From assembly GCF_000611645.1 (NCBI RefSeq), contig NW_014013489.1:1-39373 (forward strand): a DNA stretch of 39,373 nucleotides. Direction: 5' to 3'. Under the pieces are notes generated by a model, which saw only the letters and a list, made by a program, of their open reading frames with translations, was not told the DNA's origin and did no database searches. The translations under genes were made by a program, and so were the position numbers. The stretch is from Monoraphidium neglectum (lineage: Eukaryota > Chlorophyta > Chlorophyceae > Sphaeropleales > Selenastraceae). Below, in pieces: positions 1 through 12,493 of the stretch (its first letter is position 1; each line of letters begins with the position of its first letter).

Positions 1-289
1 GTGTGGGGTTGGGCAAGGATTTTCGAGTCGCTGGGGGGAGAACCATTGTGGGTGGGGGGAGAACCATTGCGTCACCAGGGGTCGAGGGCGCCCCGCCGCA
101 CCTCATGCGCTGCACGCAGACGGGGGCCGCGCCACGGGCGGGGAGCAGGCACGAGGCGATCAGAGGGCAGAAACACGCTGGGAGACAGGCGCGCTGCGGT
201 CGGCTGCAGTGCTGCAGTGCAGCGCGGCCTCCGCCCTCGGTCGAGGGGAGCAAGTGCCGCCAGGGACGTGCGCCCAGTCCTGCGCTTGC

Positions 290-411
290 CTGTAGGCTTC
301 GATGGCTGCGAGGTCTGGGTTCATGCCGCGCAGCTGCTCCTCAAGCACGGTGACCTGTTGGGGTAGGGTGGGGCGTTAGGAGAGCCGCAGGGCGTGGGAG
401 GAGCTGGAAGG

Positions 412-482
<71 letters not shown>

Positions 483-3261
483 GTGGGTACGAACATGCTA
501 CTCGGCTGGGGTGTGAGATGCCCCGGCAGCTCGATGGGGTTTGCGTGCCAGGCGCAAGGGGGCGCCGCGAGCACCGCGCATGCGCACGGCTGTGTGCGTG
601 GGCAGGCGCCCTGTGCCTTCTCGCCCGTCAGCCGGGGCGCTCGTTGACCCTCCGCAATCACAAGCGGACCACAGTGCATCGCACAGAAGTGCGCACACCA
701 AGGCTGCATGTGCAAGCGCGCCACGCACGCGGCCGAAAGCATCTACTAATTCATCCAGTGGTGAGTTCCGGTGGTTGTCAGTCCCTCCTGACCTGGAAGA
801 AAGCGGCGTCGATGGCCTCCGCCAGGGCGGGCCCGGCCAGCGCCTGCTGCGCCTCCGACAGCTCAGCAGCGGGCGCGTCTGGAGGGTGTCGGGGCGGGGA
901 CGGGGGCGGGGGCGTCGGCGTTGGGCAGGGGGTTTTAGGGAGGAGAGCAGGGGCTGGGGCGAAGGGGCCGGGCTGCGGGGCTGCTGCCGAGCGCTGGCTG
1001 GCGCCGGACCGGCTCCAAGCGGCAACCCCAGGTCAGCCTCGCTTGGCGCGCAGCCTTGAGCTGTCTCGTGTGATTGCGAAGACGCCTGACCAAGGAGCAC
1101 AGCAGTAACTCTCCACAACACTACGCCTGCACACACACAAGCACACTGTATACACAGGCCACAGCATTCGCACACGCACAACCCCCACACTTCCCCCACC
1201 CTGCCCCCACCCGTGTACTCCTGCAGCTTCGCCTCGTCAGCGCGCAGCAGCTTCTCCAGCTGCTTGGCGCTGGCGGCCGCCTCCCTCTTGGCGGCGCGCA
1301 GCTTCTCCAGGGCCGCCTCCAGCTCCACCTGGACGCCCCTGATGACGCCCACCTGGGGGGGGCGTCATGATTATGTAAGATATACAGCATCAGCTCAAGG
1401 CCATGGCTTTGATAGGGGTTAAGAGCAGCAGAATTCAATTATTTATGTGACTGTTTCAAGAACTTGATTGTCGTGTTTGGTCCATTCCAGTTTTGAGGTT
1501 CTGCTCAGGTCGAAAGAGCCGGGACATGCAACGCGCTGCAAGGGAAGGGGGGCCGCAGCGCTGAGCCGCGCCGTGTCTCCGATGTGCCTGGGCAAACCTG
1601 AATCAGGCAGAGCGCATGGGTCAGGGCGAGGCAGCCGCGCGCGTCGAGGGCCCGCCGGCGGGGGGCGCACCTCTCGCTGCTTGTCCTCCTTGGCCTTGCG
1701 CGCGCCCTCCAGCGCTGAGTCAGCCTGGCCCTTGCCGGCCTGCAGCTCCTCCACGGCCACCATCACCTGAGGTGAAGAACACCACCATCAAGTGACGGGG
1801 CCGCAGGGCGTCGAGTTGGTGGCGCTTCCGCATACAGGGCGAGGCGCCAAGAGAGACTGACGTGCTGCCGCTGTCGGTGCACGACAAGCCCCTTGGCGGC
1901 TGCGGCATGGGGCACATCCAGCACCGGAGCCCGCCCGCCTCCAAAACGCGGCCGCTGGCGCCTCGCCAGCGCAACCCCCGCTCGCCCGCACGTCACGCCC
2001 GCGCCAGTCGGCCCGTTAGACGGCGGGCCCCGGCCGCACCGCCAGCTGCGACCGCAGCGCGCGGGGCCACCGGGAAGCGCTTGCGGCCAGCTTCGGCAGA
2101 GTGACCGGCGCCTTTGGCCCCGGCCGCACCTCCATCGCATCTGCCTCCAGCTGCTTGAGGGCTTCGAGGGCGCCAGCTATGTCCGCCTCCAGCCGCGACA
2201 CCTCGGAGCCTGCATAAGACAGCACACGTCGCCATGCGTTGTGTTTGCAATCAAGCGGGGGGATGCTGCCAGGGAGCGGGGTGGCGGTGCCCACGAGGTG
2301 GGGGCAGGCCATGCAGGGGGTCACCTGGAGTGTGCTCGAGGGCTGCGGCCCACGGCCCGGACAACGCACAGTCAAACGCGGTCAAACGCGCCCCAGATTG
2401 GTCAAACCCACCCTGTTTGACGGCGTCCTTCCTCAGCTTGTCGAGCTGCTTTGAAGCCGCCTTTGACTGTGCGCGCATCTTCGCCGCGACCGCCTCGCAC
2501 TCCCCAATCGTGGCCTGCAAGGATTCAGGGGTCAGGGTATGCATGATGGGGTCTGGCATGGCAATGCAGGGGACGCAGGAGCACACAAGTGCGCGTCAAT
2601 GCAGGGGACAGCCGCAACGTCAACAAAGCGGCATATGCGTAGCGCATCAAGACAGAAAAAGGAGGCCCGTCTGATGAGTTGGCCGAGTGGGGCCGCATGG
2701 AGAGCCGCACTGGGTGGGGCGGAGCCGCAGGCAGCTGTTTCAGAGCGGCGGCCACCGCGCGCGGCCCCTGCCTGGGGCGATGCGTACAGGCGTACGCACC
2801 TGCAGCTTGGAGACGCGCTCGCGCGCGCGCCGCAGCGCCTCGCCGCCGGCGCCGTCGATCTTGGCCTGGGGTGGGGTGGCGTTGGCTGGGGTTGGGTTGT
2901 GCAGGGTGATGCTGCTAACGCTGATCAATGTAGGGTTGACTGGGATGTCGCGGACGTGAGAAAGACAGGCAGCGTGCAGACAGCCACAATTACGCGCTCA
3001 CACAATTGCAACCGCAAAAACGCGACACAGACTTGATGCCCCCCGTGTGCACAGCCATACACAGGTATGCACCTGGATCTCTGCCGCTTTCTTCTGCAGC
3101 CCCGCGCAGCTGGCCCGCAGCTTGGCCAGGGCCGTGGTCTCCCCTGACAGCGCCGCGGCCAGGTCCTTCAGCCGCGCCGCGTCCTCCTTGGACACGCGGG
3201 TGGCCGCCTGTGGGGGCGGGGGCAGTGTGTGTGTGTGTGTATGTGTGTTTATGTGTTTGTT

Positions 3262-3293
<32 letters not shown>

Positions 3294-3832
3294 CGTGTGT
3301 GTGTGTGTGTGCACCGCAAGTCCCACCACTCCAGCCTCCCCAAATACACGCACATCCACGTGCGCGCCCTCACCTCCAGCTCAGCAAGCCGCGCCTCCAC
3401 GTCCACCGCCTCCTGCTGCTTTGCGTCAGCCACCTGAGATCCGAGTCAGCATCAAGCAGGGCGGCATGACGTCATGAACACGAAAATCTGAAGGTATCAG
3501 CAGCATACTTCCATGTTGGTGATGACGCACCGGCATGGCCAGCAGCGGCGCACCATCGTCCAGCCGGGGCGTCCCGGCGAGAGACCGGGACACGCCCCTC
3601 GCCACGCACCCTGCAGTGCCCCTGCCCCCCTCCCCCCTGGCACCGCTCCCTGCCACGCGACGGCCCGCCCTTCCTCATCCCCTGGCCGCGCACCTGGGCG
3701 GCCTTGGGTGCCGCAAGCTCGAGCTCTGCTAACCGCTTGTCCAGCGCCGCCAGCGCCCGCTCCCCCTGGTCGCGCGCCTCGCGCGCCGCCTGGGCGCACA
3801 CGCACACGCACGTGTGTGTGTGTTTGTGTGTG

Positions 3833-3885
<53 letters not shown>

Positions 3886-6800
3886 GACGGCGTTGGGCTT
3901 TGCGCTGGAAAGACAAAGGAGCTTGTTTGTGCTTGCAGGAATTGTGCAGAGCTACCCAAATCGTGGGGCGTGAGTGCGTGCACTGCGTCCATGATGCCAT
4001 TCGTTGAGGCACACAGGCAGAGGAAAGCAGCCAGCAAAAGGGCACCAGAGCCCACCAATATCATACTCAAACATCAGGGCTAATGGGCAGGCCCCCTCGC
4101 CCCCCCAACCAAGCTGGCGGGCCTGTGCAAAGCCGATTTGCCACCAATTACGCCGCCGGCCGCGCCCCGCACCCGCAGCTCGCCCTCGACCGCCGCCGCC
4201 TCCTTCTCCGCTGCCGCCAGCTCCTTCTCCAGGGCCTTGGCGTCGGCACCTGCGAGCCAATGGTTGAGGGTTGAGTCCTCGAGTGTTGTGTTTGCCTGCC
4301 ATGGGACAGACAAACTCACTGCAAATAGAAGGCTTCCTCAAGTGACGTGTTGCAACAGCAGCCACAAGCAGCGGCACCGCGGCAACCCCACCTGCGCCGG
4401 CGCCCGGCGCCGCGCTGCCGATGCGCATGCGCCCGCGCAGCTGCCGGTTGCCGCCGCCGCTCATGGTGCCGCTCTCTGCAATAAGCTGGCCGTCCGCAGT
4501 CACAACGCGCGCCCAGCGGCCGTCCTGGCGGCCCACGCCGTATGCAATCCTGACGCGGGGCAGAGGGGCAAGGGGCAAGGGGGGAGTGTCACCCACACTC
4601 ACACTACGTTCCCCTCGCCCTCACTCTTGTGTACTTGCAGGCCCATGCGTGTGCGCATGCGCGCGTGTGCACACACACACACACGCACACACACGCACAC
4701 ACACACACGCGCGCGTCAAGACACACACCCTGGCCCCCCACCTGCTGGCCGTGTCCATGTCCTCCACCACCAGCGTGTTGCGCAGCGCGTACCAGAACGC
4801 CAGCCGCGCCGCAGGGTGCTTCACTCGCACCAGGTCAAACAGGCGCTGGGAGCCTGCGGGCGGGGTCAGGGGCCCGGGATCCCACCCCTGTTGTATCAAG
4901 ACGCAAACACGCTCACTTGCACACACGCACACGCGCATACACATGCGCTCACACTCTTTCTCGCACTCACATCCCCAGCCACATACATGCACGCGCGCGC
5001 ACACACTTGTCACGGGCTCCGACTCCCCTCTGCAGATTATGCCATTTCTTCAACAAGAGCACAAGAGCACAGCCCATGTCGAGTGGATTGCCATCACTCA
5101 CCAGCCGGCGGCGCCACCTTCTCCTCCATGGCCGCCACCAGGTGCCGCTGCTTCTCGAGGATGAGGCACGTGGCAACGCCCGCCCGCTCCCGCCGCAGCC
5201 GCTCCACGCAGCGCTGCGGGTCCAGAGGGCAGGGGCGGCCCGGGGAGCGGGGCGGGATGGTGGTCAGTGGCGGTCAGGATGGGGGTCGATGGCGGGTTGG
5301 GGGTGAGAGGAACGCGCGGGTTGTGCGTGCGCGATATGGGGGCGGGGCGCCGAATCAGCCCTTATGACGCAAAGATTGCTACAAGGAGAAGGGCTTTGCC
5401 CGAGGATCCTGCGACGCATCAAACTCAATAAATGTCACAGCCACGCTTGCAGCATTTGACATCCGGACGAGGAAATCCGAACGGCCAGCACCGGCGGGGG
5501 GCGGCGCAGAACGCAGCGGCAAGCGGACTGGGGGCAGCTACGGTGGTGGGGCGCCGGCTGTTGAGGGGGGTGCGGGCTGCGAGGGTGCGCGCCTGTGCGT
5601 CTGCGGTGGTCTCCACTACGATGTACTCCAGCGCTGGGCAGGCTGTGCTCACGGCCACGTTGTACCTGAATCGGGGGCCGGCGGGAGGAGGGTGCCGTAA
5701 GATCAGGGGAAAGACGGGGGCCAGACATTGAATGTTAACAGTGGGCATGGGGCGTCGAGGGATGCTGGGTGATGAGAAGGGAGCGCACACGGCCTGGCCG
5801 GTTGCGCTGACAAATACGGCTTCGTCTCACACTTGTGTGTGTGCATGCATCATCACACGCATGCACGCACTTACAACCACGTACGCATACGCGCGTACAC
5901 ACACACACACACTTTTATGTGCCTGCATGCAGGTGTGCCAAGTGCAGATAGCGTGTGTGCGCGCAACGCCAGTGCTCGTCTCCTCGCACCGTGCGTCGAT
6001 GGCCCCCAGGTCTCCCAGGCGCCCCAGCACTCCCAGGATCTCCCCCTTGCGCTTGGCCTCCATTAGGACCTGAATGGAATGAGTGAGATTGAGTGAGTGT
6101 GTCAGACTGTGTGCGCGTGATTGTGAGTGGTTGCATCATAATGTGCATGTGTGCATGTGTAAATGTGTGGACGTATTTGTGGTGTTTGTGTTTGTGCGTG
6201 AGTGATTGCGTGAGTGTGTGTTTGTGTGAAAGTGGGGGGAGGGTGGGGCCGTCTGCGAGCAGGTGCAGACGCATGCTCATGGTCATAAGCACGTGTGCAC
6301 GCGCCCTTTATGATTTGTGTGGGGGCGATTGTCAGGAGCGGCCAGGTTGCGATGGTGAGGCAAGGGGCTGTAGATGGGCGTGCTGTTGCAGTGATTTGAT
6401 TAGTTACACCTAGACCGGGTTGCGTTGCTGCCATAGCCCTGCATTGCTACGCTGTGCAGCAAGTGTAAATGGCCAAGCCTGCCATGGAGTGACGATGAGA
6501 CCCACGGCTCCAGAGTGCCACAAGCTCGATTTGCCATACTTAAACCAGTCCAGAGACGACCAACAGCCCACTGCCCGGGCCCCTGGGTCCGGTCCCCCTG
6601 CCACCCGACAGCGCACCGCGCCCGCCCGCGCCATCATCACCCCCCGCAAAACACACGCGTCCCCCGCCCACCTGAACCACCGCACCGGCGCTGCGCGCGC
6701 CCGCCGACTCCGACTTTGCTGCCGCGACGCGCTGGCGCAGCGCGCGCAGGCGGCCCTCCAGGTCGGCTTCCTTGGCGGCGCCGCCCTCCAGCTGGGCGCG

Positions 6801-9800
6801 CGCCGCGGCGGCCTTCTCCCTGCGGGGGCGTTTCGTGTGCGCGGGATATTCTTGTGCCTCGATTTGCAGCTCGGCTGATGAGGTCGTACAGGCGGCCGGC
6901 CGATTGAAAGACTCTTTAGAATGAAAGCGCCGGCTAATCCAATGGCTTTCCCCAAAGTAACAGCAGAGCGCCCAAGCATACGCCCCAGCGTCACTGTGGC
7001 GGACACATCGCACTGCTGTTGCCCCGTCGCAGTCAGAAGACGGCCCAGATTCAGGACCCAAGGGACGGACCTGGTGGCAGCAGACTCGGCCTCAATGGCT
7101 GCGATCTCCCGCCCCTTGTCCTCTGCAGCCTGCCTCGCCGCCACCAGCTGCGCGCGCGCCGCCTCCAGCCGCGCCTGGGGGGATGCCGCGGGGCCGCGCA
7201 GACGGCAGCGGCAGCAATCTGATGCGCTAATCTCACCTGCACCCACCAGAGCAGGCAGCCTGGCGGCTGCAAGGCACACAGTTCTCTGATGTCACGAAAA
7301 TAGATATGGTCTGCACTCTTCAACACACACACACACATGCGCGCGCGCTCGCGTGCAAACGCGCGTGCAAGCCCCCACCTTGGCCTCCTCCCCGCGGCGG
7401 TTGAGCAGGTCCCTCTCGCTGGCGGCCACCTCCATTCGGCCCTGGACCTCCGACATCTGGGCCTCCCACGGTGCCAGCTCCTGACGCACCTGGGGACGGG
7501 GGTTAGGAGAGGGGGGTGGGAAAGGGGGGTAGGGAGCGGGGGTGAGGGCGGTGACAGATGTGATGACGAGCGAGGAGAAGGGGGCGGCGTCAGCAGCGGG
7601 AGGACCCCTGCTGAGGCAGCCTTGGCGTCACTGCTGCTGGGCGACGAAATCTGTTAGCCCGACCGCCGGGTCACTGATGCAGCCCCACCATTGTGAATTC
7701 GCAAGATCAGCACTGATGAGCACCCTGCTGCAAGCTTCGGATTCTGGTTGATCAAGGTCCAACACCCATTCTCCAATCGCACCTTGGACAGGGCCTGGTG
7801 GTGCCCCTCAACCTCCCCCTTGATGCCCTCCAGCAGCCCCTCCAGCTTCCCCTCAGCCTCCGCCAGCTCAGCGGCCAGCCTCCCGGCGGTTTCCTCCGCG
7901 GCGGGGGCCTCCTCTGCCCAGCGCGCAATGTCCGACTCCAGGGTCTGGCGGGTTCGAGGGAGAGCAACGGGGTTCACGGGTTGAGAGCGTCAGCGGCGTC
8001 AGCAGGGAATGGGGGCCGCGCCGCCGCAGCCTAGGCGACGCCATGGCGTTCCCGCTCCTTGCGGCTTTCGAAAGGGGCCCGCGGGGCATGGAGGTGCAGC
8101 CGTCGGTCGGTTGCAGGCCCATCTAAGTCTGGGTGGAGGGCAAGGGCGCCCCACCTCTGCCTCCCCGCCGTCGGCCTTCTTCTTGGCCGCAGCTTTCTTG
8201 AGCTTCTCCTTGAGGTGCTTGAGGTCGGTGCGCACCTGGTTTTGAGAGTTGGGGTTTGGGATTTAGTGTTGGGGTTCAGTGGGTGGGGTGCGGCGGCGAG
8301 GGGCGGAGAGGGGAGAAGGTGACGGGAAGGGTGGAATGGCAGGGAGCCGTAGCTGGCGGCTTTGTGCAGTCCCATCAGCTCCTGTAGATAAGGTGCTCCA
8401 ACGGGCATCGGCACCATCCAACCCGTTGAACGCCCTCGACCATCGCTGCCGATCAGTTGATCGCTGCCCAGGGTTAAGGGTTTAGCCTAAACCCGAAACC
8501 CTAAACCCACCAGGAGCAGCACCATCTCCTCGCAGAAAAACAACCAAGGTGCATCGCACGAACGAGCGTGTGCGCGCGCATTGACACACACACACACACA
8601 CATACACACACAAGTGCACACACAAGTGCACACACCTTCTCGCACATAAACGGACACACCCACGCCCACCATCGCACGCTGCCTTGCAACACACCGTGTC
8701 ACCCTCTGACCCCACCCCCACCCCACCCCCAAGTGCCCACACCTTGGCGTCCTTGAGCTCAAACTCCTTGAACCGCGCCTGCGCTGCGTCAAGGTCGCGC
8801 TGCAGCGCCGCGCTCGCCGCGTCCGCGTCTGCCACATGAACGAGCGCGGGGATGCGGCAGCGCCGCCGCCAGGGGAAAAGGGTGTGAGAGGCGCCTTCGG
8901 AGTGCGCGCCCGCGGGCGAGCAAACCAGGCGCTGGCTTTACACGGCAGTGCGGGAGAGTCTGCACGCGAGGAGGCGTGCCGGATGGCGGGAGGAAGAGGA
9001 GGAGGGGATCAGGAACCGCGGGCCGCCCACCTGCGTGCGCCTTGTCCACGGCGTCGAGCTCGCCGCCATAAGATGCAAGCTTGGCGGTCTCATGCTCCAG
9101 CCGCGCCGCAAAGTCGGAGCTCTTGGTGTCCACCTCCGCCAGCTCGCGCTGCAAACAGGTTTATGGAGGTAGATGGCAACGGCAACGCGGGTTTCGGGGT
9201 CGGCGGCAGTTGGCATTTGGTGCACACGTCGGGGCTTGCCGCGAGGCAAGGTGAGCGTGGGCAGGACAGGAGCGCTCAGGTCGAAGGCGTTACGAGTAGC
9301 CTTGCTGAAAGCGCTGTGGAGGCCATGTAGAGACCCTATTGGCCCCGTATTCATGGGCGACGCGGCCCACTGATTGCACCACTACAACGCACCTGAGTCT
9401 TGAGCAGCCGCAGCTTGTTGCCCGTCAGGTGGCTGGTGATGCGCTCCGCCTGGCGCGACGGCCGACACGGGGCCGAAGGCGCGAGGCCGCATGGGCCAAG
9501 GGGGCCGGTTGGGAGGCGCGCGCTTTGACACCGCCGGCAGCACGTGCTGGGGGCCTTGCCTCAGCGTAGCGGGCGGCAGTGGCCGCTCACCGGACCTGCA
9601 CATGGTACCTCCGGCTGGTGAATCCCACCAAGACTGCCCTACTGCCCCCAAAGAACGCTGCTCCTGTCCCTCTGCCTGCAGGCCACCGGAACCCCCTTCC
9701 AGCAACCCCCCGCCCCCCAAGCGACCTCAGCAACCCCCGCGGCGATCACAGCACCAGCCCCCACCTGCTTTGCCAGGTAGGCCTCCGCGACCTCCTTCTT

Positions 9801-11277
9801 GGCGGCCAGCCCCTCCACCTCCTTCTCGACAGACTTGAGCTTGCCAATCATGGAGGCCCGCTTCTCCGTCACCTCCTCCAGCCTGGCGGGGGCGGTAAAC
9901 GGATGGGGCAGCAGGAAACGCGGCGGGGTTTCAGACAAACCTACCGACTGGACACACAGGGCGATGTGGTGATTGGCACAAATGTGCCTGACATGCATGG
10001 AAGGTGGACACCGTCGAAGCCACCTACAGACACGCAGCACGCCTCCCGCCCGTCGCCGCGTGTCCCGCAGCCCCACCGCAGCTCAGCCGCCCGCCCCCGC
10101 CCCTGCCCCGCGGATTCCAGGGCTGCTCACTTCTTGCCCTCCTCCTCGATTTGCGGCACCAGCCTGTCCGTCCCTATGATGTCTTCCAGGTACTCCAGCA
10201 GCCCAGGGCTGCCGTCCCTGCCGCCCGCGCCATCTGACTCGGCCTTGGGGCGCATCAGGCTGATCTGCTCGACCTCGCCCTGCAGAATGAGGAAGCGGTT
10301 GTTGTCCAGGTCGATGCCCTTGGACTTGAGCAGGGACGTCACCTGGTGGTGTTTGGGGGTGGGGGGGAGGGGACACAGCGGTCAGGCAAAGGGGACAGGG
10401 CAGGGTTGGAGGGGTTGCAGTGGAATGTGTGGTGAGGGGCACTTTCTGAGGCTCCTGTGCGCGCGCGAAACCGGGCTGGTCCATGAGAGCATACCATGTG
10501 GTGCAGCAGCACGGCGAGCAGCCAGCAGAGGTGACTGCTGCGCCGCGTGCCAGCTGCCTATGCACATATACACACACACACACACACACGCGTGTGTGCC
10601 TGCACAACACCAAACTCATGCTCACACACGTACGTACGGATCCCCGCACACGCAGCCGCAACCCGCGCCACCCACGTCCTTGACAGCGGTCTTCTTCCCG
10701 TTGACGTAGTAGTCGCTGCCGTTTGACCGCGTCGCAGTGCGCGCCACTGTGAACTCAGACCCCGGGACCACCTCAAAGTCAGACCCGTCCTGCGGAGAGG
10801 GGCAGAGCAGCATTAGACGAGGGCGGGAGGAGGAGACAGCGGTAAGGGCCGGCGGCGCCGCACGCATGAGTGCGCTCAGCCGAAAGCACAGGGAAGATGG
10901 TTCACGAGTGGCACGCGGAGTCGGACGGCTGGGCGATCCGCAACAGCCATCCCAGGCCGATTGCCTGCCTGCTGTCGCTGCAGGGCTGCTTGTTCTGCTG
11001 CTATAGCTACGCTACTGATGCATTTGACGCCGGGCCAATTGCGATCATCCCATCTCTGTGCTGGCACAGCTCACGGCCGCTCCAACTCGCTTCTGGGGTT
11101 ACAGACTCGCCGCTCTCAGGCGAACGCACCAAATGGTTTTGCACCCGAAGCCAACCTGCTGCAGCCGCTGCTGCCGCTGCTGCTGCCGCTGCCGCTGCCG
11201 CTGCTGCTGCTGTTGCTGCTGCTGCTGTTGCTGCTGCTGCCGCTGCTGCTTGCAATCGCTGCTGCTACCGCCACCAC

Positions 11278-11338
<61 letters not shown>

Positions 11339-12112
11339 GCTGCTGCTGGCTCTTTCTGACTATGAGCTGGCCCTGTCCCAGCAGCACGCGTGCTCTATTG
11401 CGTTGGCCCAGCGTGCAAGTCACCCCTCCACCCACAAATCAGAGCGCACCCTGTCCAGGATCTCCTGGAAGTGAACAGTCACGCACGCCCGCTCCAGCGC
11501 CCGGTGGTTGGTGGAGTTGTGAATCAGCTCTGACACCTTGTTGAAACGCAGCTGTCGGGGAACAACACATGGACGCGAGGGCGCAAGGGGTGGCGCACCG
11601 AGCGAGGTGCAAGTGGCTGTGTGAAGGCGTGCATGCGGAACGCACGTGCTTGGCTGCGGTTACTAGGAAGCTTGAGCTGAGCAACATGCGCCAGTGATGG
11701 CCTAGAGTCTGGCATGCGCAGACTGCATAGGTTGTGTCACCACAAGCAGCATGTAGACGCGCGTGCGCACCTGCTTCGCGCGCCGCCCAAAAACGAACAG
11801 CATTGCATCGATGACGTTGGACTTGCCGCTGCCGTTGGGCCCCACTACCGCGGAGAAGTTCTGAACGCACAATGGCACCATGACACGCAAGGGGGTGTCG
11901 CAAAGGGGAGTGTCAAGCTCCGTTGTTGGTGCAGCGCCGCGCAGCGCGGGCGGGCGCAAATGGCAGAGCGTGCCTGGATTGCAGCGCAGGCAGCGCGCCG
12001 CGTCCCGTACCTTGTGGAATGGGCCGACGTACTGAGTCCCCGCATACGATTTAAAGTTTTCCAGCACCATCTGCCGGATCATTAGGCGCGGCCTCTGCTC
12101 TTGGTGCGCCAT
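290..12112 (-). CDS. SMC4: SMC4, condensin core ATPase subunit (3' end outside window)
   Basis: SMC4 pairs with SMC2 in condensin and compacts mitotic chromosomes. The start ATG is at 12112. Walker A (GPNGSGKS) is in exon 2 and a Q-loop (ILQGEVEQI) in exon 5; coiled coil follows. The hinge spans exons 15-19 (GRLGDLGAID, YIVVETT, RLFDLVRVK, SGTMSGGG), then the return coil. The signature motif and Walker B lie beyond the window. Exons, all phase-consistent: 12112-12011, 11860-11771, 11551-11450, 10789-10676, 10342-10131, 9882-9765, 9449-9393, 9148-9031, 8828-8743, 8235-8155, 7944-7783, 7489-7379, 7174-7071, 6819-6672, 6069-5990, 5665-5593, 5213-5102, 4853-4742, 4549-4392, 4249-4173, 3789-3694, 3433-3374, 3207-3073, 2865-2800, 2514-2412, 2209-2130, 1766-1671, 1352-1211, 878-793, 354-290. 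They total about 1,048 residues, against roughly 1,240-1,290 in plant and animal SMC4. The N terminus is short, with only nine residues before the conserved LMI. Exons 16 and 30 appear to use GC donors. Confidence 0.96.
413..481. repeat. (TG)n microsatellite in SMC4 intron
   Basis: A nearly perfect TG dinucleotide tract of about 34 units lies in the SMC4 intron between the exons at 878-793 and 354-290. Read along the transcript it is (CA)n. Confidence 0.95.
3225..3312. repeat. Imperfect (TG)n microsatellite in SMC4 intron
   Basis: A TG tract with scattered TT and GC interruptions sits between the SMC4 exons at 3433-3374 and 3207-3073. It is (CA)n in the transcript. Confidence 0.9.
3812..3881. 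repeat. (TG)n microsatellite in SMC4 intron
   Basis: A TG tract begins about 20 bp upstream (in transcript sense) of the exon at 3789-3694, close to its acceptor. It is (CA)n in the transcript. A second CA-rich tract of opposite orientation is at 4670-4712. Confidence 0.9.
8471..8508. repeat. Short head-to-head telomere-like repeat
   Basis: Two G-rich units (GGGTTAA, GGGTTTA) at 8471-8485 are followed directly by C-rich units (CCTAAA, CCCGAAA, CCCTAAA, CCC) at 8486-8508. This is the plant/algal TTTAGGG telomere motif in the orientation expected of a fused pair of ends, and it forms a perfect small palindrome at the junction. It lies in the SMC4 intron at 8236-8742. A degenerate G/T-rich tract near 8237-8280 is vaguely similar. 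Confidence 0.7.
8585..8633. repeat. (CA)n microsatellite in SMC4 intron
   Basis: A CA-rich tract with AAGTGCAC interruptions lies in the same intron as the telomere-like repeat. In transcript sense it is TG-rich, opposite to the tracts at 413, 3225 and 3812. Confidence 0.85.
11156..11352. repeat. Imperfect (CTG)n repeat in SMC4 intron 3
   Basis: About 200 bp of CTG triplets, with CCG and TTG variants and one non-repeat break near 11249-11275, lie within SMC4 intron 3 (10790-11449). They are CAG triplets in the transcript. The break sequence (TTGCAATCGCTGCTGCTACC) has a close match in the duplicated copy at about 18443. Confidence 0.93.
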
Positions 12113-12493
12113 GGTGCTCGCCGCTTATCCACGACGAGCCCCACGATATGTTGAGGTAATCAATGATCAGGTTTCACATCCAGACCTTCAAGTGCTGCTC
12201 ATAAGCTCAAGATCGCTGTTGCGTCGTTCAAATATGGAGGCGTGCAGGACCTTCCCGGCGCCTTTTGTCTTACTGTACTGATACCAAAATGCATATGGAT
12301 TGCTTCGCATTGCACGCACGTGATGCTTGAGGAGCGGCACCAGGGTGACAGCCTGCCACCTGATCTGGTTCATGCCTAGCAGGGCATTGGATAGGCTGTC
12401 AAGGGCATGCGGTAAACATGCTACCGCTATGAAAACGCCCCCTCGGTCTCTACGGGTGGGGGGTGTGGCTCACCTCACACAGCCCTCTGTGTA
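12113..12493. other. Region upstream of SMC4, likely promoter
   Basis: No gene was seen here. It is the 5' flank of SMC4. Its outer part (about 12205-12428) is duplicated near 19497-19722. No TATA box or other core element could be assigned with confidence. Confidence 0.5.

Noticed and set aside
416..1108. Long plus-strand ORFs with Cys-Val repeats over the SMC4 3' region
   Set aside because: They are translations of the (TG)n tract and the antisense of SMC4 exons. The minus-strand exons are conserved and phase-consistent.
11007..11544. Poly-Ala, poly-Leu and poly-Cys ORFs at the CTG repeat
   Set aside because: The tract lies inside SMC4 intron 3. All frames of CTG repeats are open, so ORF length carries no information.
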